Assembly (NCBI GenBank): GCA_020725425.1 | Contig: DYFA01000016.1 | Coordinates: forward strand, 113,319 to 177,318 | Reading direction: 5' to 3' | DNA length: 64,000 bases | Source: Aneurinibacillus sp. | Lineage (GTDB): Bacteria > Bacillota > UBA5301 > DYFA01 | In this document: piece by piece, positions 9,643 to 22,707 of the stretch | Layout: the number at the start of each line of letters is the position of its first letter | Position numbering within the stretch: the stretch's first letter is position 1 | Made by a program: the position numbers and the translations under genes | The notes under the pieces: generated by a model | What the model was told of the DNA's origin: nothing | What the model saw: only the letters and a program-made list of their open reading frames with translations | Databases searched by the model: none

Positions 9643-9903
9643 ATGGTTCAGCGGCGAGTGCCGATGCGGACCTGTGTCGGGTGTCGCATCCAGCGGAGCA
9701 AGAAGGAACTGGTCCGGGTGGTGCGGACACCCGAGGGCGATGTGGTGATCGACCGCACGGGAAAGAAGGCCGGGCGGGGGGCCTACCTCTGCCCGCAGAC
9801 GGAGTGTCTGGAGGTCGCCCGGAAGAGCAAGGCCCTGGAGAGAGCGCTGGAGCGGGAAATCTCCCCGCGGGTCTGGGAGGAGCTCCGCCAGGGTTTGGAA
9901 TAG
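9643..9903 (+). CDS. rnpM: YlxR family RNA-binding protein (RnpM)
   Basis: An 86-residue basic protein with the YlxR signature: RTCVGCR near the N terminus, FVR-like LVRVVRTPEG, and GRGAYLCPQTECLE. In Bacillus subtilis the homologue binds RNA and modulates RNase P, hence RnpM; that role is known for the family and is inferred here. It sits between nusA and infB as in other Firmicutes. The usual next gene, the L7Ae-like ylxQ, is absent, since the infB start follows 36 bases later. Confidence 0.92.
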   Translation: MVQRRVPMRTCVGCRIQRSKKELVRVVRTPEGDVVIDRTGKKAGRGAYLCPQTECLEVARKSKALERALEREISPRVWEELRQGLE

Positions 9904-9939
9904 TGCCCCGTGACAAGCAAAGGTGGGGGTGAACGCTTA

Positions 9940-12567
<2,628 letters not shown>

Positions 12568-12607
12568 ACCGGGGGAAACCCGGGGAGAGGATAGGGAGGC
12601 GGCAGCC

Positions 12608-12985
12608 GTGGCAGGCAGGACGCGCGCGGAACGCCTGGCCGATCAGGCGAGGATCGAGATCTCCGCCATCCTGCGCAAGATGAAGGACCCGCGGGTGGGC
12701 TTCGTCAGCGTGACCGAGGTCGAGGTTTCCCCCGACCTGCGCCACCTGAAGGTATTCGTGAGCATCCTCGGTCGCGAAGAGGAGCGGGAGCGGACGATGG
12801 CGGCGCTGGAACACGCCCGAGGCTTTGTGCGCACTGAGCTCGGCAACCGGATCCGGCTGCGCCACACGCCCGAGGTGGTCTTCAAGTACGACCCATCCCT
12901 GGAGCGCGGCTCCCGGGTGGTGGAACTGCTCTCTCAGATCCGCGACGGGGGAGGCCAGGCCGGCGGCCCGGCCGAGGAGAAGTGA
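12608..12985 (+). CDS. rbfA: 30S ribosome-binding factor RbfA
   Basis: A 125-residue cold-shock and 16S rRNA maturation factor with a KH-like fold. Family features include an RAERLADQARIEIS N terminus, MKDPRVGFVSVTEVEVSPDLRHLKVFVS in the middle, and the closing LGNRIRLRHTPEVVFKYD segment. The start is GTG with GGGAGGC eight bases upstream. It follows infB by 40 bases; the ylxP gene found between them in B. subtilis is absent. It overlaps nrnA by one base (TGATG). Confidence 0.95.
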   Translation: MAGRTRAERLADQARIEISAILRKMKDPRVGFVSVTEVEVSPDLRHLKVFVSILGREEERERTMAALEHARGFVRTELGNRIRLRHTPEVVFKYDPSLERGSRVVELLSQIRDGGGQAGGPAEEK

Positions 12986-14001
12986 TGAACGGACGGGAAG
13001 GCCTTTCCTCGGTAGCCGCCGCGCTCCGCCGGTACCGCCGGTTCATCGTGACTTCCCACGTCCATCCCGACGGGGATGCCGTCGGGTCTGTGCTGGCCAT
13101 GGGCTGGATCCTGCGCCAGTTGCGGAAAGAAGTGCGGCTTTTGCTCCCGGAGCGGGTGCCGGCCGCGTACACCTTTCTCCCGGGCCAGGAACTGATCGAG
13201 GTGGCAGGCCCGGCGGGGCCTGCGGAAGACGCCGAAGGCGAACGCCCACTCTGGCCAGCCGAGGCCGTAGTGGTGGTGGACTGTTCTGACGCGGATCGGC
13301 TCGGGCCGGTACAGAAGCTGCTCCCGCCGGGGGCCGCGGTGATCACCGTCGACCACCACCTCCAGAACGAGTTCGGCGAGCCGCGCTACGTGCGGACAGA
13401 GGCCGCAGCCACCGGTGAACTGCTCTACGAGCTTATCCGAGAACTCGGCCTGCAACTCGACTGCGACACTGCCACCTGCCTCTACACCGCTCTGCTCACC
13501 GATACCGGGTCGTTCCGGTTCGCGAATACTACGGCGGAGACGTTACACATCGCCGCCGACCTGCTTCACCTCGGAGTCTCTCCGAGCTGCGTGGCGGAGC
13601 AGGTGTACGACGTCCGGCCTCTGGGAGCGCTGCGGCTGTTGGCCGAGGCGTTGGCGACGCTGAGGGTGACGCCGTGCGGGCGGGTGGCGTGGCTCGAGAT
13701 GGACGAGGGGATGCTGGAGCGGCACGGAGTCGACGCCTCCGAGACCGAGGGAATAGTCAACTACGCCCGGACGATCGCCGGAGTCAAGATCGGGGCGCTT
13801 TTCCGCGGGGTGGGGCCGTCCCTCACCCGGGTGAGCTGGCGATCCCGGCCCGGGTACGACGTGGCCCGCCTGGCCGGGCGTTTCGGCGGCGGGGGTCACG
13901 TGAACGCCGCTGGATGCGACATCCCCCTGCCGGTACCGGAGGCCGTAAAGGCGGGAGTCGCCGCGGCGCTGGCCGCCATCCGGGAGGTGGACGGCAGCTA
14001 G
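12985..14001 (+). CDS. nrnA: DHH/DHHA1 phosphoesterase (NrnA-type oligoribonuclease/pAp phosphatase)
   Basis: Member of the DHH phosphoesterase family that degrades nanoRNA and dephosphorylates pAp. The 338 residues contain the metal-binding motifs HPDGDAVGS (about 27-35), VVDCSD, VDHH (DHH motif), and TDTGSFRF. The C-terminal DHHA1 domain carries the GGGGHVNAAG substrate motif near residue 300. The operon position between rbfA and truB is the common Firmicutes one. ATG 12985 overlaps the rbfA stop; an in-frame GTG three bases upstream is an alternative. GAGGAGA at 12974-12980 serves as the ribosome binding site. Confidence 0.93.
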   Translation: MNGREGLSSVAAALRRYRRFIVTSHVHPDGDAVGSVLAMGWILRQLRKEVRLLLPERVPAAYTFLPGQELIEVAGPAGPAEDAEGERPLWPAEAVVVVDCSDADRLGPVQKLLPPGAAVITVDHHLQNEFGEPRYVRTEAAATGELLYELIRELGLQLDCDTATCLYTALLTDTGSFRFANTTAETLHIAADLLHLGVSPSCVAEQVYDVRPLGALRLLAEALATLRVTPCGRVAWLEMDEGMLERHGVDASETEGIVNYARTIAGVKIGALFRGVGPSLTRVSWRSRPGYDVARLAGRFGGGGHVNAAGCDIPLPVPEAVKAGVAAALAAIREVDGS

Positions 14002-14933
14002 TGGGGAGCGGCATTCTCAACCTGCTCAAGCCGCCAGGGCTGACCTCCCACGACGCAGTACAGGAGGTCAGACGCCTCTTCGGAACCCGCCGGGTGGGCC
14101 ATGCCGGGACTCTGGACCCGGGAGCCGCCGGGGTGCTCGTGGTCTGCATCGGCGAGGCGACCAAAGCAGTGGCCTTCATGGAAGCACACGAGAAGGAATA
14201 CTGGGGCGAGGCAGTTCTGGGGTGGGCCACCTTCACGCAGGACGCCGAGGGGGCGGTGGTGGACCAGGTTCCTGAAGGGTGGGAGACCGACTCAGCCAGG
14301 GTCGCGGCGGCCGCCGCCCGTCTCACCGGCGACTTGGAGCAGACGGCGCCGCTGGTGTCCGCCGTGCACCAGGGCGGGGAGCGGCTGTACAGGCTCGCCC
14401 GGCGGGGCGCGGCGGTGGAGCGGCCGCTCCGCCGGGTCCGCGTCGAGCGCTTCGCCGTCGAGGAACTCCTGCCCAACTCCGCCGGCAAGCTGGGTGCCGG
14501 GAGCCGGATGCGTTTCTCCGTCACCTGCTCGCGCGGGACTTACGTCCGGGCTCTCGTGGACGAGTTCGGGCGGGCGCTCGGCGGCCTGGCGTACCTGGAA
14601 TTCCTCCTGCGCACGCGCAGCGGGCCGTTCCGGCTGGCAGGCGCTTCAACCCTGGAGGAGTTGGCGGAGGAGAGCGACCCGGCCCGGCTACTGGTCCCGG
14701 TGGAGCGCGGCTTGCTTTATCCAGCGCTGCACCTTGGGCGGGAGGAGGCGGCGCGTTTCCGCAACGGGGCGGTGGCGGAAGGACAGGCGGGTCCGCCCGG
14801 CCGGCGCCTCGTCTACGGGCCCAACAGCGCAGAGCCGGGGTTCGCCTTCCTGGGAGTGGGGGAGGTGGACCCGGCGGGGCGGCTGCGCCCGCTCCGCCTC
14901 TTTGGCGTGGGGGAGGAACGGGACGAGCGATGA
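14001..14933 (+). CDS. truB: tRNA pseudouridine-55 synthase TruB
   Basis: Converts U55 in the T-loop of tRNAs to pseudouridine. The 310-residue product has the family N terminus GILNLLKPPGLTSHD, the catalytic motif GHAGTLDP with the nucleophile Asp39, and the RGTYVRALV motif near residue 178 that contacts RNA. A C-terminal PUA-like segment follows. The GTG start at 14001 overlaps the nrnA stop by one base, and the frame continues upstream only as antisense-free read-through within nrnA. The stop overlaps ribF (ATGA). Confidence 0.95.
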   Translation: MGSGILNLLKPPGLTSHDAVQEVRRLFGTRRVGHAGTLDPGAAGVLVVCIGEATKAVAFMEAHEKEYWGEAVLGWATFTQDAEGAVVDQVPEGWETDSARVAAAAARLTGDLEQTAPLVSAVHQGGERLYRLARRGAAVERPLRRVRVERFAVEELLPNSAGKLGAGSRMRFSVTCSRGTYVRALVDEFGRALGGLAYLEFLLRTRSGPFRLAGASTLEELAEESDPARLLVPVERGLLYPALHLGREEAARFRNGAVAEGQAGPPGRRLVYGPNSAEPGFAFLGVGEVDPAGRLRPLRLFGVGEERDER

Positions 14934-15877
14934 GGGTCTGGCGGGGGGAGGAGGCGCGGCTGGCCCGGTTCGCCGACCGGCCCGTGCTGGCGCTGGGTTT
15001 CTTCGACGGGGTGCACCGGGGCCACCAGGCGCTGGTGCGGCGGGCGCTGGCCGATGCCCGGCAGCAGGGAAGGGCGGCCGGGGTGCTGACCTTCGAGCCG
15101 CATCCGCTGACTGTGGTGAAGCCGGGACGCACGGTGGAGCTCCTGACCACCGAGGAGGAGAAGGAACGTCTCCTGGCCGGACTCGGGCTGGACGAGGCGG
15201 TGATTTACCCTTTCTCCCGCAGTTTGGCCGGCCTGCCGGCGGAGGCCTTTGTGCGGGAGATCCTGGTGGACCAGCTTGCGGTGGCAGAAGTGGTGGTGGG
15301 ATACAACTTCACCTTCGGGGCGGGGGGAGCCGGCCACTACGGGCTCCTGCGCCGGCAGGGAGAGGTGCTCGGGTTCCGCGCCGTCATGATTCCCCCGGTC
15401 ACGGTTCACCGGAAGGTCGTGTCTTCGACCGCCATTCGGGAAAGACTGATGGCTGGCCAGGTGGACGAGGCCTGGCGAATGCTGGGTTACCCCTACTTCG
15501 TCTCCGGGCGGGTCGGCCGGGGGGCCGGTCGGGGGCAAAAGCTCGGCTTTCCCACGGCCAATCTGGAGCTGCCGCCGGAGAAGCTGATCCCCCGGGACGG
15601 GGTATATGTGGCAGGGTCCACCCTCCCTGGGGAGCAGTCGGAACGGCTCAGCGTGGCGGCGGTGGGGCGGGCGCTCACCTTCGCCGGAGACCGGCGACAG
15701 GTCGAGGTCCACTTGCCGGGTTACACCGGCGACCTTTACGGCGCGGCGGTGAAGGTCAGCTTCTACCGGCGGCTCCGGGAGATGCGGCGGTTCCCCTCGC
15801 GGGAGGCGCTCCAGGCGCAGGTGAGCGAGGACGTGCGACGGGCGGAGGCGTTATGGCCATTTGTTTACAGCGGGTGA
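14930..15877 (+). CDS. ribF: Bifunctional riboflavin kinase/FAD synthetase
   Basis: Makes FMN and FAD from riboflavin. The 315 residues contain an N-terminal adenylyltransferase domain (ALGFFDGVHRGHQ at about 22-34; SSTAIRERL at about 166-174) and a C-terminal riboflavin kinase domain (GRGQKLGFPTANL, about 197-209; GDLYGAAVKVSFYRRLR). It is translationally coupled to truB by an ATGA overlap. A promoter for rpsO lies inside its last codons. It is the last gene of the rimP operon as seen here. Confidence 0.95.
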   Translation: MRVWRGEEARLARFADRPVLALGFFDGVHRGHQALVRRALADARQQGRAAGVLTFEPHPLTVVKPGRTVELLTTEEEKERLLAGLGLDEAVIYPFSRSLAGLPAEAFVREILVDQLAVAEVVVGYNFTFGAGGAGHYGLLRRQGEVLGFRAVMIPPVTVHRKVVSSTAIRERLMAGQVDEAWRMLGYPYFVSGRVGRGAGRGQKLGFPTANLELPPEKLIPRDGVYVAGSTLPGEQSERLSVAAVGRALTFAGDRRQVEVHLPGYTGDLYGAAVKVSFYRRLREMRRFPSREALQAQVSEDVRRAEALWPFVYSG

Positions 15878-15892
15878 GTTGTGTGGTATCAT
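15864..15892 (+). promoter_or_regulatory. SigA-type promoter of rpsO
   Basis: TTTACA (15864-15869) and TATCAT (15887-15892) are 17 bases apart, with a TGG extended -10. The -35 box lies within the last codons of ribF. It gives rpsO a leader of about 100 bases, where autogenous control by S15 is known in other bacteria; no specific S15 binding structure was verified here. Confidence 0.65.
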
Positions 15893-15997
15893 CATGAGCG
15901 GGATTTACCCTGAACCCGGGGCTCGGCGGAGCGGCAGGCCACTCCGTCTGGGCTGCGGGGGATGCGACAAAGAGACTGCAGACGAGGAGGAAGGGCA

Positions 15998-16267
15998 ATG
16001 TCGCTTACACCGGAGGCCAAGACCCAGCTGATCGCCAAGCACCGACGGCATGAGTCGGACACCGGATCGCCGGAGGTCCAGATCGCTATCCTTACGGAAC
16101 GGATCAACCAGTTGACCAGCCATCTGGTAGCCCACAAAAAAGACCATCACTCCCGCCGGGGCCTGTACAAGATGATCGGGCAACGGCGGGGCCTGTTGAA
16201 CTACCTGAAGGACAAGGACATCGAGCGTTACCGGGCCATCATCGAAGAGTTGGGTATCCGCAAGTAG
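15998..16267 (+). CDS. rpsO: 30S ribosomal protein S15
   Basis: An 89-residue primary 16S rRNA-binding protein of the 30S platform. The whole length matches the family: [44 protein letters not shown] and LLNYLKDKD are all present. ATG 15998 follows AGGAGGAAGGG at 15985-15995, so the in-frame ATG at 15962 is not used. It has its own promoter in the end of ribF, a terminator-like hairpin after it, and pnp next, the widespread rpsO-pnp pairing. Confidence 0.97.
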   Translation: MSLTPEAKTQLIAKHRRHESDTGSPEVQIAILTERINQLTSHLVAHKKDHHSRRGLYKMIGQRRGLLNYLKDKDIERYRAIIEELGIRK

Positions 16268-16271
16268 CTCG

Positions 16272-16300
16272 GGCGGGGCGCACACCCCGCCTCTCTCATT
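16272..16300 (+). terminator. Terminator-like hairpin after rpsO
   Basis: GGCGGGG (16272-16278) pairs with CCCCGCC (16285-16291) across the loop CGCACA. The following CTCTCTCATT is pyrimidine-rich but has no long T run, so termination may be partial and allow read-through to pnp. Confidence 0.55.
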
Positions 16301-16399
16301 CCGCGCTCTCCCAGAGGAAATAATAGGTCAAAAGCGAATTAACAGACGTTGGGGCAGGAAAGGGCAGAGAACAGATTCGGACAGGAGGCTCCTTGATTC

Positions 16400-18508
16400 A
16401 TGCAGAGTTTTTCCATTGACTTGGGCGGACGGCCGATCACCCTGGAAGTCGGCGAACTGGCCCAGCAGGCCAACGGCTCCGTCCTGGTCCGTTATGGCGG
16501 CACGGCGGTCCTGGTGACCGCCACCATGTCCAAGACGCCCCGCGAGGGCATCGATTTCTTCCCCCTGTTGGTGGATTACGAAGAACGACTGTACGCCGTC
16601 GGCAAGATTCCCGGCGGCTTTATCAAGCGGGAGGGGAGGCCCACCGAAGCGGCCATTCTCAGCGCCCGGATGATCGACCGGCCCCTGCGACCCCTGTTTC
16701 CGGAAGGCTTCCGGAACGACGTGCAGGTCGTGGCGACCGTTCTCTCGGTCGACCAGGACAACGAGCCGGATATCGCCGCGATGAACGGGGCCTCCGCCGC
16801 CCTGACCCTCTCCAACATCCCCTTCGCCGGTCCGGTCGGAGCGGTGCGCATGGGCCGGGTCGAAGGCCGGTTTGTGGTCAATCCGACCGCGCCGGAGCGC
16901 GAGATCAGCGACCTGAACCTGGTGGTGGCCGGGACGAAGGACGCGATCCTGATGGTCGAGGCGGGCGCCGTCGAGCTCCCGGAAGAGGCGATGCTGGAGG
17001 CGATCATGCTCGCCCACGAGTCGATCAAAACGCTCGTGGCGTTGCAGGAGCGGATGCAAGCCGAGGCCGGCGTGCCGAAGGTGGAAGTCAAGCTCTTCGA
17101 GGTTCCGCCCGAGGTCGCTGCCCGGGTTAGCGACTACGCCCGGGAGGCCATGATCAGGGCAATCCAGACCAAGGATAAGCTGGAGCGGGAGGCGAACATC
17201 GACGCCGTCCGCCAGGACACGCACGCCCACTTTGAGGCGGAACTCGGCGAGGAGTACGTCACGCGGCGCAAAGACGTCGAGTCGGTGCTGGACAAGATCC
17301 TCAAGGAGGAGGTCCGCCGCCTCATCACCGAGGAGCACGTGCGGCCGGACAGCCGGCGGCTGGATGAGATCCGCCCGCTCGAGATCAAGGTCGGGGTGTT
17401 GCCGCGGGTCCATGGCTCCGGGCTCTTCCAGCGGGGTCAAACCCAGGTCCTCACCTCTTGCACGCTGGGGATGCATTCAGACGTGCAACTCCTTGACGGC
17501 CTCGGCCTCGAAGAGCAGAAGCGCTACATGCACCACTACAATTTCCCGGCCTACTCGGTGGGGGAAGTCCGGCCGATGCGGGGGCCCGGGCGGCGGGAGA
17601 TCGGCCACGGGGCTTTGGCGGAGCGGGCGCTCCTGCCGGTGATCCCCAGCGAGGAGACGTTCCCATACACCATCCGCCTGGTCTCAGAGGTGCTCTCCTC
17701 CAACGGGTCGACCTCGCAGGCCTCGGTCTGCGGCTCCACCCTGGCGCTGATGGACGCCGGGGTGCCGATCAAAAAGCCGGTGGCCGGCATCGCTATGGGC
17801 CTGGTGAAGTACGGGGAGAAGTTCGCCATACTCACGGACATCCAGGGTATCGAGGATCACCTGGGCGACATGGACTTCAAGGTGGCAGGCACCCGGGACG
17901 GGGTGACGGCCTTGCAGATGGACATCAAAATCCGCGGCGTCTCCCGGGAGATCCTGCAGCAGGCGCTGGCGCAAGCGCGGGAGGCGCGGCTCTACATCCT
18001 CGACCGGATGGCGGAGGTGATCGCCGCCCCCCGGGCGGAACTGTCACCGTTCGCCCCCAGGATACTTACCATGAACGTGGACCCGGACAAGATCCGGGAC
18101 GTGATCGGCTCGGGCGGCAAGACGATTCGCAAGATCATCGCCGAGACAGGCACGGAGATCGACGTGGAGGACGACGGCACCATCTACATCGCCTCGCCGG
18201 ACCTGGAGGCAGCCCGCCGCGCCATGAAGATCATCGAGGCGCTCACCAAAGACGTCGAGGTCGGGGAGATCTACCAAGGTCGAGTCACCCGGATCATGGA
18301 CTTCGGCGCCTTCGTGGAGATCGCGCCCGGCAAGGAAGGGCTGGTCCGGATCGGGCACCTGGCCGACCGGCGGGTGAACAAGGTGGAAGATGTGGTCAAG
18401 GTCGGGGACGAAATCACCGTCAAGGTGATCGAGATCGACAACCGGGGCCGCATCAACCTGTCCCGCAAGGACGCCTTAAAGCCCGAGCCGGCAGGAGCGA
18501 AGAAGTGA
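16400..18508 (+). CDS. pnp: Polyribonucleotide nucleotidyltransferase (PNPase)
   Basis: Phosphorolytic 3'-5' exoribonuclease and RNA-tailing enzyme of the degradosome; 702 residues. Domains in order: first RNase PH domain (about 10-210, with [12 protein letters not shown]), an alpha-helical linker, second RNase PH domain (about 310-530, with [12 protein letters not shown]), a KH domain (about 555-615, with [11 protein letters not shown]), and an S1 domain (about 620-690, with [15 protein letters not shown]). Length and order are standard. The ATG is 11 bases after AGGAGG at 16383-16388. A strong terminator follows the gene. Confidence 0.97.
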   Translation: MQSFSIDLGGRPITLEVGELAQQANGSVLVRYGGTAVLVTATMSKTPREGIDFFPLLVDYEERLYAVGKIPGGFIKREGRPTEAAILSARMIDRPLRPLFPEGFRNDVQVVATVLSVDQDNEPDIAAMNGASAALTLSNIPFAGPVGAVRMGRVEGRFVVNPTAPEREISDLNLVVAGTKDAILMVEAGAVELPEEAMLEAIMLAHESIKTLVALQERMQAEAGVPKVEVKLFEVPPEVAARVSDYAREAMIRAIQTKDKLEREANIDAVRQDTHAHFEAELGEEYVTRRKDVESVLDKILKEEVRRLITEEHVRPDSRRLDEIRPLEIKVGVLPRVHGSGLFQRGQTQVLTSCTLGMHSDVQLLDGLGLEEQKRYMHHYNFPAYSVGEVRPMRGPGRREIGHGALAERALLPVIPSEETFPYTIRLVSEVLSSNGSTSQASVCGSTLALMDAGVPIKKPVAGIAMGLVKYGEKFAILTDIQGIEDHLGDMDFKVAGTRDGVTALQMDIKIRGVSREILQQALAQAREARLYILDRMAEVIAAPRAELSPFAPRILTMNVDPDKIRDVIGSGGKTIRKIIAETGTEIDVEDDGTIYIASPDLEAARRAMKIIEALTKDVEVGEIYQGRVTRIMDFGAFVEIAPGKEGLVRIGHLADRRVNKVEDVVKVGDEITVKVIEIDNRGRINLSRKDALKPEPAGAKK

Positions 18509-18530
18509 AGGAAAAGCGGAGGTAGAGGAT

Positions 18531-18563
18531 AAAGAGTCTGCATAGGGCAGGCTCTTTCTTTTA
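18531..18563 (+). terminator. Rho-independent terminator of pnp
   Basis: AAAGAGTCTGC (18531-18541) pairs with GCAGGCTCTTT (18547-18557), loop ATAGG, with one G-U pair, followed by CTTTTA. It separates pnp from the ptb operon. Confidence 0.85.
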
Positions 18564-18602
18564 CCATGTGACATGATCATGAGCTAGGGGGAGGAAGATG
18601 GG

Positions 18603-19505
18603 ATGAAGCTTGAGGAACTGGTGAGCTTGGCCAAAGGGTGCGGCACCCCGCGGGTCGCCGTGGCCGGCGGAGCCAGCGCCGAGGCGCTGCTGGCGCTCGC
18701 CGAAGCCAAGGCCAGAGGGCTGGTGAGCGTCACCCTCTGCGGGCGACTCAGCGAGACCGCACAGGTCGCCCGGGAGATCGGCTACAACTTCGCCGAGGAC
18801 GAACGGGTCGCCGCCGGGTCGCCTTCAGAGGCGGCGCGCGCCGCGGTGCAGGAAGTGGTCGAAGGAAGGGCGGCCCTTCTCATGAAAGGGGACGTTCCCA
18901 CGGCGGACCTCCTTCGGGCGGTGCTCGACCACGACCAGGGGCTGCGCACGGGCAGGTTTCTCTCCCACGTAGGAGTTTTTGAGTTGCCTGGCCTGTCGCG
19001 CCTTTTGTTCCTCACCGACGCCGGGGTGAACATCGCCCCGACCCTGATTCAAAAGGCCGATCTCATACGGAACGCCGTCGAAGTGGCCAGAGCCTGCGGC
19101 GTAGAGAGGCCAAAGGTGGCCGCCCTGGCGGCGGTGGAAATGGTGAACCCGGAGATGCCGGCCACCGTGGACGCGGCCTGCCTGGCGGCGATGAGCCGCC
19201 GGGGGCAGCTCGGAGAGGCGGTGGTGGACGGTCCGCTCGCCCTGGACAACGCCGTCTTCCCGGAGGCGGCGGAGCGGAAGGGGATCTCGAGTCCGGTGGC
19301 CGGAGCGGCCGACGTGTTGCTCGTCCCCGACATCGATGCCGGGAACGTGGCGTACAAGGCGCTCCTCTTCTTCGGTAAGGCGCGAGTGGCCGGGGTGGTC
19401 GTGGGCGCCCGGGTGCCGATCATCACCACCTCGCGGGCTGAGGAGCACGAAACCAAGCTTCTCTCGATCGCGCTCGGCGTCGTGCTGGCGACGAAGATGG
19501 CCTAG
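18603..19505 (+). CDS. ptb: Phosphate butyryltransferase
   Basis: Transfers a short acyl group from CoA to phosphate, giving butyryl or branched acyl phosphate. The 300-residue product belongs to the phosphate acetyl/butyryl transferase family: DAGVNIAPTLIQKADLIRN in the middle and the C-terminal SSPVAGAADVLLVPDIDAGN block that forms the active site. It is followed by butyrate kinase and the four subunits of a 2-oxoacid oxidoreductase, so isobutyryl-CoA and other branched acyl-CoAs are the most likely substrates, an inference from context. ATG with GGGGGAGGAAG upstream. Confidence 0.93.
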   Translation: MKLEELVSLAKGCGTPRVAVAGGASAEALLALAEAKARGLVSVTLCGRLSETAQVAREIGYNFAEDERVAAGSPSEAARAAVQEVVEGRAALLMKGDVPTADLLRAVLDHDQGLRTGRFLSHVGVFELPGLSRLLFLTDAGVNIAPTLIQKADLIRNAVEVARACGVERPKVAALAAVEMVNPEMPATVDAACLAAMSRRGQLGEAVVDGPLALDNAVFPEAAERKGISSPVAGAADVLLVPDIDAGNVAYKALLFFGKARVAGVVVGARVPIITTSRAEEHETKLLSIALGVVLATKMA

Positions 19506-19518
19506 GGGGTGTGTCGGC

Positions 19519-20592
19519 GTGCCCGAACGGCGCATTCTGGTAGTCAACCCCGGCTCGCTCTCGACCAAGGTCGCCCTGTACGCCGACGAGCAGTGTCTTC
19601 GGTCGGAGACGATCAATCACCCCCCCGCGGAGCTGGCGGGCTTCCGCCACATCCAGGATCAGTTCGGCCTGCGCCGGGCGGCGGTCCTCGCCTGCCTCGA
19701 GCGGTGGGGTGAGCCGCTCTCCGGCCTCTCTGTCGTGGTGGGCCGCGGAGGGCTCGTGAAACCTCTCCGGGGTGGGATCTACCGGGTCAACGCCGAAATG
19801 GTCCACGACCTGCGCCATGGGGTGTCGGGGGAACACGCCTCCAACCTGGGAGGCCTGATCGCCGCCGACCTGGCCGAGCAGGCGGGGGTGCCGGCGTTCG
19901 TGGTGGACCCGGTCATCGTCGACGAGCTTCTCCCTCTGGCGCGGTACACCGGCTTTCCGGAGATCAAGCGGCGAAGCATCTTCCACGCTCTGAACCAGCG
20001 GGCCGTGGCGCGCCGGGCCGCCCGCCACCTCGGCAAGGAGTACCAGGAGACCAACCTCATCGTCGCCCACCTGGGAAGCGGAATTTCCGTCGGAGCGCAC
20101 CGGCGCGGGCAGGTGATCGACGTGAACAACGCCCTGGATGGTGACGGCCCTTTCGGGGTGGAGCGGGCAGGGTCGCTTCCGGTGGCCGACCTCATCCGGA
20201 TGTGCTTCTCCGGCCGGTGGACCGAGGAGGAACTCCTCCGGCGGGTGCGCCGCCAGGGTGGCCTCGTCGGGCATCTCGGCGTGAACAACGGCCGCGAGGT
20301 CGATAGCCGGATCGATGCCGGTGATGAGCAAGCCCGGGAGTGTTTCGAGGCGATGGCCTACCAGATCGCCAAGGAGATCGGAGCGCTGGCGGCGGTGCTC
20401 GAGGGCCGGATCGACGCCATCGTGCTCACCGGAGGGTTGGCCCGGTCGGAACGGCTGGTCGGGTGGATTCGCCAGCGGGTCGGGTTTCTCGCTCAAGTCC
20501 TCGTCTTCCCGGGGGAGGACGAGATGGAGGCGCTGGCCCTCGGCGCCTTGCGGGCGCTGCAGGGAGAAGAGCCGGTCCAGGAGTATGCTTAG
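19519..20592 (+). CDS. buk: Butyrate kinase
   Basis: Converts acyl phosphate plus ADP to the free acid plus ATP. The 357 residues match the ASKHA acetate/butyrate kinase family: LVVNPGSLSTKVALY at the N terminus, GRGGLVKPLRGG near residue 75, HLGSGISVGAH and DGDGPFGVERAG in the middle, and VLTGGLARSE near 300. The start is GTG 19519, eight bases after AGGGGGT, at the usual family N terminus; the frame extends further upstream into ptb but only as overlap. It forms the energy-conserving last step of the ptb-buk-vor operon. Confidence 0.94.
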   Translation: MPERRILVVNPGSLSTKVALYADEQCLRSETINHPPAELAGFRHIQDQFGLRRAAVLACLERWGEPLSGLSVVVGRGGLVKPLRGGIYRVNAEMVHDLRHGVSGEHASNLGGLIAADLAEQAGVPAFVVDPVIVDELLPLARYTGFPEIKRRSIFHALNQRAVARRAARHLGKEYQETNLIVAHLGSGISVGAHRRGQVIDVNNALDGDGPFGVERAGSLPVADLIRMCFSGRWTEEELLRRVRRQGGLVGHLGVNNGREVDSRIDAGDEQARECFEAMAYQIAKEIGALAAVLEGRIDAIVLTGGLARSERLVGWIRQRVGFLAQVLVFPGEDEMEALALGALRALQGEEPVQEYA

Positions 20593-20619
20593 GTTCGAAG
20601 AAAGGAGGGGAACGGCAAC

Positions 20620-20835
20620 TTGGCGGGGAAGGTGACGTTCCGCGAAGAGCGGTGCAAGGGCTGTGCCTTGTGCGTCGAGGCGTGTCCCAAAGGGATCATA
20701 CAGCTCTCGAAGCGATTCAATGCGGGCGGGTTCAACCCGGCGGAGTGTGTGAATGAGGAGGCCTGCATCGCGTGTGGGTTCTGTGCGCGGATGTGCCCCG
20801 ACGCCGTGATCGAGGTGCACCGGGTGGACCGCTAA
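20620..20835 (+). CDS. vorD: 2-oxoacid:ferredoxin oxidoreductase, ferredoxin-like delta subunit
   Basis: A 71-residue protein with two [4Fe-4S] ferredoxin motifs: Cys12/15/18/22 ([12 protein letters not shown]) and Cys49/52/55/59 ([12 protein letters not shown]). Such subunits carry electrons from the TPP site of 2-oxoacid oxidoreductases to an external ferredoxin. The start is TTG with AAAGGAGGGG nine bases upstream; no ATG or GTG in that frame would leave the first cluster intact. It lies between buk and the alpha subunit, so it is assigned to this complex rather than being a free ferredoxin. Confidence 0.88.
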   Translation: MAGKVTFREERCKGCALCVEACPKGIIQLSKRFNAGGFNPAECVNEEACIACGFCARMCPDAVIEVHRVDR

Positions 20836-20881
20836 GGGCGGTTATCAGTTCGAAGCCGCAGGGTACGGGGAGGGATTGAGA

Positions 20882-21957
20882 GTGAGCGAACCCAAGCTGA
20901 TGAAGGGGAATGAAGCGATCGCTGAAGCCGCGATCCAGGCCGGTTGCCGCTACTTCTTCGGCTATCCCATCACCCCCCAGAACGAGCTGCCGGAGTACAT
21001 GGCCCGGCGGCTGCCGGAGGTGGGGGGCGTTTACCTTCAGGCGGAAAGCGAAGTCTCCGCCATCAACATGGTCTACGGGGCGGCGGGCGCCGGCGGGCGG
21101 GTGATGACGTCCTCGTCAAGCCCGGGGATCAGCCTCATGCAGGAGGGCATCTCGTACCTCGCCGGGGCGGAGCTGCCCTGTGTGCTGGTGAACATCGTCC
21201 GGGGGGGCCCGGGCCTCGGCGGAATTCACGCGGCCCAGTCGGATTACTTCCAGGCGACGAAGGGCGGCGGCCACGGCGACTACCGCTTGCTGGTCCTGGC
21301 GCCCGGATCGGTCCAAGAAACGGTCGACCTCTTGCAGGAGGCCTTCGACCTGGCCGACAAGTACCGCAACCCGGTGATGCTCCTGGGCGACGCCGTCCTG
21401 GGGCAGATGATGGAGGCGGTCCGGCTGCCCCGCGACCTCGACGAGCCCCTGCCTCCGCCTCCGCCCCCTGAGAGCAAGGTCTGGGCGACCACGGGCGCGG
21501 TAAACCGGTCGCGCAACGTCATCAACTCGCTCTACATCGAGCCCGAGCGCCTGGAGAAGCACAATTGGCACATCCAGGAGAAATACCGGCGGATGGAGGC
21601 GGAAGAAGTCCGGTACGAAGCCGTACAGGTGGACGACGCCGGAACCGTGGTGGTCGCCTATGGCACGACCGCCCGCATCGCCCGGACCGCGGTCGACGAG
21701 GCCCGGCGCCAGGGGCTCAAAGCGGGGCTCTTCCGGCCGATCTCGCTCTACCCCTTCCCGTACCAGGCGTTGCGGGAGGCGGCCGGCCGCGCCCGGCGGG
21801 TCTTGGTCGTCGAAATGAGCTGCGGGCAGATGCTGGACGACGTACGGTTGGCCGTCGGCGAGCGCTGCCCGGTGGAGTTCTACGGGCGGCCGGGCGGCAA
21901 CATCCCGACCCCCCAGGAGGTTTTGGACCGGATCGCCGGGAAGGGAGGCGAGGCGAA

Positions 21958-21961
<4 letters not shown>
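20882..21961 (+). CDS. vorB: 2-oxoacid:ferredoxin oxidoreductase alpha subunit (VorB-type)
   Basis: Pyrimidine-binding subunit of a thiamine-diphosphate 2-oxoacid:ferredoxin oxidoreductase; 359 residues. Visible features are [15 protein letters not shown] at the N terminus, [30 protein letters not shown], and the C-terminal domain II with VVEMSCGQM and [10 protein letters not shown]. It resembles the subunit annotated VorB in 3-methyl-2-oxobutanoate dehydrogenases; closely related enzymes act on 2-oxoglutarate, so substrate identity rests on the adjacent ptb-buk genes. GTG 20882 is preferred to TTG 20876 because GGGGAGGG ends seven bases before it. The stop overlaps the beta-subunit start (GTGA). 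Confidence 0.9.

Positions 21962-22706
<745 letters not shown>

Positions 22707-22707
<1 letters not shown>

Noticed and set aside
18572..18581. Palindrome CATGATCATG upstream of ptb
   Set aside because: Only 10 bases, without flanking symmetry or a recognisable regulator motif; expected by chance at this length.
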